Below, one piece after another: positions 24,201 through 31,123 of a stretch of 64,000 bases of DNA. Where the stretch lies: assembly GCA_904066235.2 (NCBI GenBank), contig CAJFCV020000003.1, positions 12,214,001 through 12,278,000 of the forward strand, written 5' to 3'. The notes under the pieces are model-generated. The model did not search any database, was not told the origin of the DNA, and was given only the letters and a program-made list of their open reading frames with translations. The first letter of the stretch is position 1; each line of letters begins with the position of its first letter. The position numbers and the translations under genes were made by a program. Origin of the DNA: Bursaphelenchus xylophilus (Eukaryota > Nematoda > Chromadorea > Rhabditida > Aphelenchoididae).

Positions 24201-27200
24201 TGTCGCTCATTTTTTTTGCACTGTGCAAAAACAAATTTGACTGCACAGTGCGATCATTTCTTTTCACTTTGCACTGTGCAACCAACCAAACTTTTTGTCG
24301 CTCATTTTTTGCACTGTGCAAAAACAAGACTGCACAGTGCTGAACATTTCTTTCATTTTGCACTGTGCAACCAAACTTTTTGTCTCAAATTTTTTGCACT
24401 GTGCGGTGGAAAACAGTTTCATTGCACGGTGCGAACATTTATTTTCATTTTGCGCTGTGCAACCAAACTTTTTGTCGCTCATTTTTTTGCACCATGGAAA
24501 AAAGTTTTGCTGCACAGTGCGAACATTTCTTTTCACTTTGCACTGTGCAACCAAACTTTTTGTCACTCATTTTTTTTGCACTGTGCAAAAACAAATTTGA
24601 CTGCACAGTGCGAAAATTCCTTTCATTTCGCACTGTGCAACCAAACTTTTTGTCGCAGATTTTTTGCACTGTGCAATCCAACAAAATTTGTTTTTTTTTT
24701 CTTTGCACTGTGCAATCAAAAAATTTTTTGACTGCACGGTGCGAAAAATTTTTATTTTTATTTTTTTTGATTTTTGAAAAAAAATTTGCAAAAATTGCAC
24801 TTACGATGTGTTTCATTGTTAAATCTGCCTTTTTCAGCAAATTGTCGACCAACTTTCGGCCAGCACTCTGGCCGTGGAAGCGCTCACGGGGATGCTGACC
24901 ATGTCCCTGCTATACCCAACGCCCGGAGACACCGTAAATAGCCGATTCATGATCAAGACAAGACAGACCAGGGATTCTTACTTGTTTTTGAACTCATTGT
25001 AAGCTGAGATTTGCTGATTTTTTGAGAAAAATTTGGGGAAAATAATGATTTTTGGGAAGATGAGGAAATTTTGGGATTGCACTGTGCGGAGAGAAGGCGG
25101 TGAAATAAAAAAATAAAAATGTCTAATGCGTTTTTAGAGCCTAGATATTGATTGTTGAAAGTTTGATGGCTCTGCTTCAAGTATTTTTTGAGATATTGAA
25201 GGTTTTGTCATCTAGTGTAATATTGGACCTTGAAGAAAAAATAGCTCCTGGATTTGGTTCAAAATTTACTCATAGCGCCTTGAGGGCATTTAGAGCGACT
25301 TCTGAAAGTTTGAGGATTAAATGTTGACATTCACCCAAGATATAAGAGATTTGATGATCAAGTACAATATTGCGCTGTTTCAAAAAATTTCTTCTCAATT
25401 TCGACCAAAGCATTTTTACAGTGCCCTTAGGCCATGTAAAAAGTATGCTGAGAGTTTAAGACAATAACTCGCGGATTTGGCCAAGATATAGACGTTTTCA
25501 TGACCAAGTATAATATCGCACTGTGCGATGAAAATTTACTCAAAAATTGACATTTTTGTTTGGATAAAAGTTGATCATTTGCCCTTTCATGGCTTCTTTT
25601 ACACTTCTCACTAACTTTTCACATTTTCAAAATTTCAGAAATGGTCGAAAAGCCGCCATTTCTCGGACTCAGGTCGAAAATTCCTTCAATCCCGCGCAAA
25701 TCTTCTCCGCAAACTTGGAAAAACTCGCCGCGGACGGCCAAAAATACGCTCTGGGACAGACCTCGGTCTTCTATTTGTGGAGCATCACCGGCGAACTCGA
25801 ACCAACCAACAAAAAACCGAGCGGAATGCCCAAAAGTGTAAGCGATTACCTAATCCAGGCGTCCACGGACTTGGATACGGTCAGCTCGCTGAAATCGCTG
25901 TTTGAAAACTTTTTTCATTGGTTCGAAAATGGCTACAAGACCTTACCACTCCCCCTACTGGCGGCCAGCATTAAAAGTGTAAGCGGATTTTGGAGTTGTG
26001 GCGATTTTTTATATTGTACTAGACATCTGATAAAAAATTTTATTTTTTTGCCCATTTTTGATGAAATTGTTGCAGATTGCCATCCTCTCGGACATGTTTG
26101 ATGATATCCAACTCTATGTGAGAGTTTACGGGTATTTGAAGGAGGTTTTTGTTAGTTTTCATCTTCAAAATCATCCAGCACAAGGTCTCCTAAATTATTG
26201 TTTATTGAAATTTGCCGCCATTGTCGACTTGGAAAGTGAGTTTAGAACGAATCCTAAAGGATTTTAGCTCATTTATATCTAATTTTTGTTTTTTAAAATA
26301 CCCGGATTTCAACTGAATCAAGACGGTTTTCAGGACTCGACTCAGACCCAAACGAAGCCCGAAAAATCGTCGATAGCATGATCGCGGACGCCCAAGAAGA
26401 AGAGGACACATTCGTCCTGGACTGCACACTTCATGGACTCCTGTATTTACTACAGTCGGTCATTGTCGACGAATTCCAACAACAATTAAAAGGGGTTGGG
26501 GAAAAAGTACTCGGGAAGTTGGAAAAAATCCATTCCAACTATGATTTGATCCATGAAGAGTAAGTGAAATGGTCTTGCAAAGAGGCTACAGGGTCTGTAG
26601 AAGGGATGGGCGATGTTTTGGGGTGTTAGTTTTAGGGATTACTGTAACTTTTTTGGAGATTTTTTGATTTTTTGGGGGTTTTTTGAAAAAAATGAGGGAT
26701 TTTTGGAAAAATTGAGGTTGAAAATGCCCTGAGGTTGTTGATTTTTTATAAAATTTTGTGAGGAGTTTTGTGGGTTACTGTAACTTAAATTTTTTTAAAA
26801 TTTTTTTGATTTTTTTTTTTTTGGAAAAGTTGAGGAATTTTGAAAAAATTGGAGTTTAAAATGCCCTGAGGCTGTTGATTTTTTTATAAAATTTTGGGAG
26901 GAGCTTTGTGGGTACTGTAACGTTAATTTTTTAATGAAAAATCAAAAAAAAAAAATTTTTTTTTTTTGAAAAATCGAAATTTTTTTTAATAAAAAATTAC
27001 CCGCAAGCATGGTTTTTTCAGTGAATTAGAGACCATGGAACATCACAAACTCTTGTGGACCCTGATCTTCCGCGTTTTTGAACAATTCGGCCGAGGCGAT
27101 TCCGAATTTGATCAGCGATTTTTGAAGGTACCCCAAAAATTTTTTTTGACTATAAATTTGAATTTAGCTCACCAAGACAGTCCTTATGGACCCCAGAGTC

Positions 27201-30200
27201 CCAACATGGCAAAAGAATATCGTTTCGAATGGCATTCAGGGATTAGTTTGTCATAGCGCATCTTTCACAGAGGCCTTCCGAGATTGCGCTGTTGGTAAGT
27301 TGTGGATATTGATAGGGGAAAATTAGGTGGTTGAGAGTGTAATAGATGTGTTTAGCTCTAATATAAGGGGTTTTGAAGGATTCAGCGTTTGATATTAACT
27401 TAAATACGTCAAATTTTTCAAAAATCCGGAGATTTTTTGATGAAAATTTTGGTTTTATTTTTTCGAGATTTTTTGGGGGAAATTTTGGGAAATTGAATAA
27501 TAGGGGTTGTAATAGAAGCCATTAGTTTCAAAATGAGGTATAGTTGATTTTCTGATCTTTTATATTACCTTAAATACGTCAAATTTTTCAAAAATCCGGT
27601 GATTTTTTGATGAATTTTTTTTTTAATTTTATGAGATTTTTTGGCGGAAATGTTGGGAAAATGAATAATAGGGGTTGTAGTAGAAGCCATTAGCTTCAAA
27701 ATGAGGTATAATAAATTTTCTGGTCTTTTATATTACCTTAAATACGTCAAATTTTTCAAAATCCGGAGATTTTTTGATGAAAATTTTGGTTTAATTTTTT
27801 TGAGATTTTTTATGGGAGATTTTGGGAAATTGAATTATAGACTTTGTAATAGAAGCCTTTAGCTTCAAAATGAGGCATAGTAAATTTTCTGATCTTTTAT
27901 ATTACCTTAAATACGTCAAATTTTTCAAAAATCCGGTGATTTTTTGATGAATTTTTTTTTTAATTTTATGAGATTTTTTGGCGGAAATGTTGGGAAAATG
28001 AATAATAGGGGTTGTAATAGAAGCCATTAGTTTCAAAATGAGGTATAGTTGATTTTCTGATCTTTTATATTACCTTAAATACGTCAAATTTTTCAAAAAT
28101 CCGGTGATTTTTTGATGAATTTTTTTTTTAATTTTATGAGATTTTTTGGCGGAAATGTTGGGAAAATGAATAATAGGGGTTGTAATAGAAGCCATTAGTT
28201 TCAAAATGAGGTATAGTTGATTTTCTGATCTTTTATATTACCTTAAATACGTCAAATTTTTCAAAATCCGGAGATTTTTTGATGAAAATTTTGGTTTAAT
28301 TTTTTTGAGATTTTTTATGGGAGATTTTGGGAAATTGAATTATAGACTTTGTAATAGAAGCCTTTAGCTTCAAAATGAGGCATAGTAAATTTTCTGATCT
28401 TTTATATTACTGTAGATATATCAAATTTTCCAAACATCCTCATTTTCCGCTCAAAAATTTGATTTTTCCTTTCAGAACTCTTTGATACCTATCAACTCCG
28501 TCCAAATCACTTATCAATGGCATTATCAGTATATTTCACATGTGTTTATCGCTCAATCCAGGACAACCGGAGGTTTTCTCAACAAGAAATGGACCAATTT
28601 CGACAAGAGTTCCAAAAAATATTGAATTTGTAAGAAATTTGAAATTTTTCCGACAAAAAATCGGTCTGAAAACATCTGTCATGGTGTGATTTTGTAGCTA
28701 AATATGTAGTGAAGACAATATTTGCATTTCAGGTTCTCATATTACACGTTGAAGTCGGAAATCCAACGGTTTTTACCGCCCATCGCCGAATTTTTCCTCA
28801 TTTTCTTCACTCGGAACGAACTTTTCGACACCATTTTTGCCCTAATTTCGATGGATGAGAAGTCAGAGACCATCGGAGACTACGATAGATGCCTTTACCA
28901 TCTCCTACATTACGCTCTACAACGGTCGGCAAAGGAAAAACCGAAAGAAACGCTCGATTTTGTGCGATTTTTCCTCTTGGAAAAGGTCCAAAACGTAAAA
29001 AGTCGCAGGATTTCGAGGCATTTGAAGGCTTTGATTATGGTTTCGGTCGCATTTTCGAAAGAAGCGAGACTACTGTAAGTTTTGGGGCACTGATTTTTTA
29101 TTTTTGGAAGATTGGAGTGTCTGCACGGTGCAAGATTTTTGAATTTTTTGCACTGTGCGGTCTGAACCTCTGTCGCAAGTTTTTTTGCACTGTGCAGACT
29201 GATTGTTTGTCGCAAGGTTTTTGCACAGTGAAGTTCAAAAGGGTTTTTTTGCACTGTGCGGATGGAGTTTTTGTCGCAAGCTTTTTGCACAGTGCGTTTC
29301 AAAGGATCTTTCTTCGCACTGTGCAACTACTACTAGTCGGGACAAAAAGTCCTGATAATTTTGCACCGTGCGGATTTGAACGTTTTGGGTTGTCGCTGCG
29401 AAAATCGCGAAAAAAGTGTTTTGCACGGTGCATTTGACCCGAAAAGTGCATTTGCACAGTGCATTTTTGTTTGTTTTTGCCTTACGTCGCGCGCGATTCC
29501 CCATTTTTCGGAGCGACAAATCGTTTTTTCAGAGTGCGACAGAAACCGCGCAAAATCCGCACGGTGCAAAATTATCAGGACTTTTTGTCCCGACTAGTAG
29601 TCCGTCCGTAAAGTCGCTGGAATGTTTTCGGCGACATGCACCCCGCGAAACCGAAAGTTCACTTTGCACTGTGCAATTTTTGGCTTTTTGCACAGTGCAA
29701 TGAGCTTTTTTGGGACGTCGCTCGCACCCTGAGTTTTCTTGCACAGTGCGCGTCGCCGAAATCATTCCAGCGACTTTACGGAAGGACTAGTAGAAAGTAT
29801 TTTTTTGGCACTGCGCGGATGGAGTTTTTGTCGCAAGTTTTCTGCACTGTGCAGTAAAAAAAGTTTTCTTCGCACTGTGCAGTCGAAAACATCCATCTGT
29901 GCACCGTGCGGTTGAATTTTTTGTCGCAAGCTTTTTGCACAGTGCAGTTCAAAAGAGTTTTTTGCACCGTGCGGATGGAGTTTTTGTCGCAGGTGTGTAT
30001 GCACTGTGCAGTTCAAAAGAGTTTTTTTGCACTGTGCGGATGGAGTTTTTGTCGCAAGTTTTTTGCACGGTGCAACTCAAAATGTTCTTTCTTTGTACTG
30101 TGCGGGTAAATTTTTTGTCGCAAGTTTTCTTGCACAGTGCGTTTCAAAAGAAATTTCTTTGCACTGTGCAACTTGAAAATTATTTTTTTTTGCACTGTGC

Positions 30201-30548
30201 AGGTGGGTTTTTTTGTCGCAAGTTTTTTTGCACGATGCAATTTTTTGATTTTTGTGCACTGTGCAATAAAAAATTAAAAGTGCACTGTGCATTCGGAAGT
30301 TTTTCTTGTTAATCTTTTGCACTGTGCGAAATTTTTTTTGACACTTGCCAATTTAACGTCCGATTTTTTCAGAATTCCCCAACTTTTGCGACGAAATCCA
30401 GACGTTGATGGTGTATATAACAAGGCAAAAGAGGTGTTTATAGAAAAGGTAAGTTAAATTTGTACTTTTTACTGTATAATAAAATAATTTTTAGGCCAAT
30501 TCACTTAACATCAAACTCGGCGAACAAGAATCTTCACTTTTGAACTGA
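6217..30548 (+). CDS. htt: Huntingtin (HTT) orthologue, no polyglutamine tract
   Basis: Twenty-eight exons: 6217-6314, 6352-6526, 6600-7020, 7057-7349, 7386-7532, 7862-8375, 9064-9394, 10352-10996, 11566-11966, 12334-12590, 13505-13804, 14395-14831, 15838-16149, 17301-17532, 17596-17817, 18410-18700, 20868-21216, 21971-22251, 24838-24998, 25639-25978, 26076-26235, 26334-26559, 27022-27127, 27168-27294, 28476-28629, 28733-29074, 30373-30448, 30495-30548. They total 7,452 nt or 2,483 residues (human 3,144). Landmarks matching human HTT in order: RILADQCLN (RMVADECLN) near residue 85; KRPEQAVQ (KRPEESVQ); EVRVSIKVLAL (DVRVSVKALAL) near 475; LGWTKKSQFEEIW (LGWTSRTQFEETW) near 1865; LHGLLYLLQ (LHGVLYVLE) near 2150. 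HEAT-type helices fill most of it, with a Ser/Glu-rich disordered stretch around 340-430. HTT is a scaffold in vesicle transport and autophagy (family knowledge). The N-terminus (MAANSALDKK) has neither poly-Q nor poly-P. Intron 6 has a GC donor. Introns are swollen by palindrome arrays, a mariner and foldbacks. Confidence 0.93.
7533..7861. repeat. HTT intron 5 with two copies of a TATATTATCCATGAC phrase
   Basis: TTATATTATCCATGACAAAA occurs near 7606 and 7738. The same phrase recurs in introns of the collagen gene (49430-49880), the INPP4 gene (54490-55110) and, inverted, in the TRIM gene (about 63150-63175). Nothing else is visible in this intron. Confidence 0.7.
8485..8840. repeat. About 164-bp tandem repeat in HTT intron 6
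   Basis: Three copies marked by CCTTATTTTAGGTATAAA at about 8492, 8655 and 8819. The rest of the intron (8376-9063) is AT-rich with further AAAATAAGGTATTT phrases. The phrase includes a good acceptor (TTTTAG) followed by GT, so it resembles a splice acceptor and a weak donor back to back. Confidence 0.8.
9460..10290. repeat. GCACNGTGC array in HTT intron 7
   Basis: Dense palindromes, mostly followed by G rather than A (GCACNGTGCG). A longer unit of about 90-190 bp with GATAAACAGAAATGAAGTC recurs near 9570 and 9775. Long minus-strand open frames here are repeat by-products. Confidence 0.9.
11985..12330. repeat. Extreme A/T low-complexity block in HTT intron 9
   Basis: About 340 bp almost entirely of A-runs and T-runs in an AATTAAAAAAAA pattern with almost no G or C. 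The intron before it (10997-11565) holds T-rich sequence and three palindromes near 11175-11245. Confidence 0.85.
12690..13440. repeat. Large imperfect hairpin in HTT intron 10
   Basis: The left arm (about 12690-13045) and right arm (about 13065-13440) are inverted copies: for example TGGAGAGCACAAGAT on the left against ATCTTGTGCTCTCCA on the right, and ATTTTTGTGAATTTCAT against ATGAAATTCACAAAAAT. Each arm also holds two diverged copies of a shorter unit ending AATTTGCAGAAATTA. The loop is short, near 13050. No coding capacity. It looks like a foldback transposon remnant or an inverted duplication. Confidence 0.85.
13805..14394. repeat. About 165-bp tandem duplication in HTT intron 11
   Basis: TATTTTAGGTATATAAAGG recurs at about 13824 and 13989, with a partial third copy at about 14153, spaced 164-165 bp. 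The two full copies are almost identical. The remainder to 14394 is T-rich intron; it includes a TTATATTACACTAGAC phrase shared with introns near 26010 and 52300. Confidence 0.82.
14870..15775. repeat. GCACNGTGC array in HTT intron 12
   Basis: Dense palindromes. A unit of about 190 bp (TTTGCACAGTGCGACGAG followed by TTTAGGTTTTT) recurs near 14910 and 15100. The part near 15340-15440 closely resembles array 1 at 200-300. Confidence 0.9.
16163..16735. mobile_element. Foldback element carrying a tRNA-Ser-like sequence, in HTT intron 13
   Basis: The inverted arms (about 16163-16270 and 16633-16735, roughly 100 bp each) begin ACAAGGAAAGTACTTC and end GAAGTACTTTCCTTGT. They contain TATGGGGTGTGGAATTACC and its complement. 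Between the arms lie a tRNA-like sequence (16364-16434) and AT-rich filler. No protein-coding capacity. A second tRNA-bearing foldback lies at 55589-56381 in the INPP4 gene. Confidence 0.85.
16364..16434 (+). pseudogene. tRNA-Ser-like sequence (degenerate)
   Basis: It has a Pol III box A (TGGCCGAGTGG), an anticodon-like loop TTGGAAA (would read GGA, serine) and a box B GGTTCGATTC. The 3' half of the T stem is replaced by TTTTTG, and the acceptor arm does not close in the normal place: GTGTGGC and GCCACAC can pair, but they overlap box A. I read it as a decayed tRNA or a tRNA-derived promoter inside a foldback element, and less likely as a working gene. Confidence 0.6.
16745..17285. repeat. 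GCACNGTGC array in HTT intron 13
   Basis: About twenty palindromes, many in the context TTTTTGA(C/T)(T/C)GCAC. A unit of about 55-60 bp, AAATTTTATTTCAATTTTTGACTGCAC, is repeated at about 17115-17250. It ends only 15 bp before the next huntingtin exon (17301). Confidence 0.9.
17880..18405. repeat. Tandem copies of an exon-16 approach region with decoy acceptors (HTT intron 15)
   Basis: Four diverged copies of a unit of about 125-170 bp: GCACAGTG(T/C)G, CCGAAAATTTGAAAAAACTGC, CACTGTGCAGTG, then GATTTTTTATTTTTCC and TTTTTTGCAGTCC. The copy ending at 18226 continues into a diverged duplicate of the first bases of the real exon 16 (TCCGACATTTTCCGAACAAC against TCCAACATTTTCCGACCAAC at 18410). So the acceptor and exon start were duplicated, leaving a decoy. 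Confidence 0.8.
18968..20183 (+). mobile_element. Inactive mariner transposon (DD34D) in HTT intron 16
   Basis: A 1,216-bp element with terminal inverted repeats of about 27 bp (TTAGGTTGGGACGAAAGTTT... and its complement), flanked by TA duplications (18966-18967 and 20184-20185). It lies on the same strand as the host gene. Traces of the transposase are readable from about 19190 to 20110, across several stops and frameshifts. They include a mariner-type HTH phrase (FSHTTIMDHLHRLGKVWK), then TGNQKW where active mariners have TGDEKW, then LHDNACYH and LAPSDYH. The last two aspartates are 34 residues apart. The first catalytic Asp is Asn, and stop codons break the frame, so it is dead. Confidence 0.93.
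19190..20110 (+). pseudogene. Mariner transposase pseudogene
   Basis: Frames are interrupted by stops, for example near 19215, 19290 and 19457. The longest intact piece is 19791-20033, containing the second and third catalytic aspartates (near 19815 and 19920). The N-terminal pieces show the WF.RF...T-K-W-P pattern typical of mariner helix-turn-helix domains, in decayed form. Confidence 0.9.
20225..20815. repeat. Composite array: GCACNGTGC plus TTTTTGTCGC box (HTT intron 16)
   Basis: A unit of about 120 bp repeats about five times: TTGACTGCACAGTGCG, AAAATTCTTTT, TTTGCACTGTGCAATC, then AACTTTTTGTCGCTAATTTT and TTTGCACTGTGCAATCC. The TTTTTGTCGC box sits in a fixed place between two palindromes. 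Confidence 0.88.
21225..21800. repeat. 134-bp tandem repeat in HTT intron 17
   Basis: GGTTGAGAGGG (or GGTTGAGAGAG) recurs at about 21280, 21414, 21548 and 21682, exactly 134 bp apart. The units contain TATTACTTTAGGTAAAAATT and TATATTGTTTTAG(A/G)TAAAAA. No palindromes of the GCAC type. 21801-21970 is T-rich intron. Confidence 0.9.
22350..24755. repeat. Largest composite palindrome array of the gene (HTT intron 18)
   Basis: About 2.4 kb made of a unit near 100 bp: CACTGTGCAACCAAAC, TTTTTGTCGCTCATTTTTTT, GCACTGTGCAAAAACAAATT, TGACTGCACAGTGCGAAC. It shares the TTTTTGTCGC box with the arrays at 20225 and 29120. Many overlapping open frames of 60-240 codons on both strands read as HCA, CTVQ and NQTFCRS repeats and are not genes. 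Confidence 0.92.
23122..24600. repeat. 814-bp tandem segmental duplication inside the array
   Basis: 23122-23786 and 23936-24600 appear identical over about 665 bp, offset 814 bp. The same open frames recur with identical translations at a constant 814-bp shift. The copy is young, since the surrounding array units differ from one another by many substitutions. Confidence 0.88.
24999..25638. other. HTT intron 19, mostly unique sequence
   Basis: It contains two isolated palindromes (about 25078 and 25517), some GTATAATATTG/TACAATATTG phrases, and otherwise AT-rich unique sequence with no feature I can name. Confidence 0.6.
26560..27021. repeat. HTT intron 22 with short internal duplications
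   Basis: A phrase AAAATGCCCTGAGG(T/C)TGTTGATTTTT recurs at about 26724 and 26859 (about 135 bp apart), with TTACTGTAAC nearby. The rest is T-rich and A-rich. Confidence 0.65.
27300..28470. repeat. 168-bp tandem repeat in HTT intron 24
   Basis: Six to seven copies. TAGGGGTTGTAATAGAAGCC, or its variant TAGACTTTGTAATAGAAGCC, recurs at about 27501, 27669, 27838, 28006, 28174 and 28343: steps of 168-169 bp. The two variants appear in a pattern (a, a, b, a, a, b) that suggests a three-unit higher-order repeat. Units carry TTATATTACCTTAAATACG. Confidence 0.92.
29331..29598. mobile_element. MITE-like element B
   Basis: About 268 bp with inverted ends of about 45 bp: CTAGTCGGGACAAAAAGTCC on the left and GGACTTTTTGTCCCGACTAG on the right, each running on into TGATAATTTTGCACCGTGCG or its complement. 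So the array palindrome lies inside the terminal inverted repeat. The interior has a TTGTCGCTGCGAAAATCGCG phrase. It abuts element A at a shared CTAGTAG. Confidence 0.87.
29594..29792. mobile_element. MITE-like element A, copy 2
   Basis: Inverted ends AGTCCGTCCGTAAAGTCGCT and AGCGACTTTACGGAAGGACT. The interior matches copy 3 closely (CGAAAGTTCACTTTGCACTG, then GTCGCTCGCACCCTGAGTTT). It is inserted next to element B. Confidence 0.87.
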
Positions 30549-30998
30549 ACATTCCACTTTTCCTAACAAATTTAGTCGAAAAATTTTATTTTTTTAACAA
30601 AATTTTTTATAAATTTTTGTTTTTTTTAGTCAAAATATCTTGTGATTGTAAACTACGAGTATTTAGTCATCAGCATTATCGTCTATTTATTTTACCCATA
30701 AATTTTTACTAATTTTTTGGGATTTTTTGAAAATTGGATGTATCTAAGTCAATATTGAAGGTAGAAAACCAGTTTATATCTTGTTTTGTAGCCTCTGGAA
30801 TTGTTTTCCAGATGTATTATTTTGATTTTGATATAAAAATTTTAAAAATTTGAATTTTGAAATTTTCGATTTTTTGAAAAAATTGATGTATCTAAAGTAA
30901 TATTGAAGGTAGAATCATCGAAAATATCTCATTTTGAAGCCCATGGCATTTCCTACAAGATATACTAAGGCAATTCCCCTTTTATCGCGGTTAAAAAT

Positions 30999-31041
<43 letters not shown>

Positions 31042-31123
31042 TCTACGACAATATAAAAAATTCATTTTTTCTTTAAAAAATATTTATTTTTCACTCAAAA
31101 AATAAAAAAAATCGCCAAAAAAT
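30549..31123. other. Intergenic region between huntingtin and the next gene (convergent)
   Basis: AT-rich. It contains two diverged copies of ATGTATCTAA(A)GTAATATTGAAGGTAGAA (near 30738 and 30882) and a pure T-run of nearly 40 bases at about 31002-31039. No canonical AATAAA is seen just after the huntingtin stop. No gene seen. Confidence 0.6.
31083..31088 (-). promoter_or_regulatory. Probable polyadenylation signal of the 31124-35407 gene
   Basis: AATAAA on the minus strand, 36 nt beyond the stop codon. Confidence 0.55.

Larger units (their letters stand above)
29120..30335. repeat. Composite palindrome array with nested MITEs (HTT intron 26)
   Basis: Units of about 70-80 bp: GCACNGTGCGGATGGAGTTT, TTGTCGCAAGTTTTTTGCAC, NGTGCAGTTCAAAAGAGTTT. 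This is the same palindrome plus TTTTTGTCGCAAG box as in introns 16 and 18. Two MITE-like elements (29331-29792) interrupt it. Confidence 0.9.

Noticed and set aside
31002..31040. T-run of nearly 40 bases as a telomere, centromere or processed-pseudogene tail
   Set aside because: No telomeric repeat (TTAGGC) or retrocopied gene adjoins it; it is probably low-complexity DNA whose length may be uncertain.
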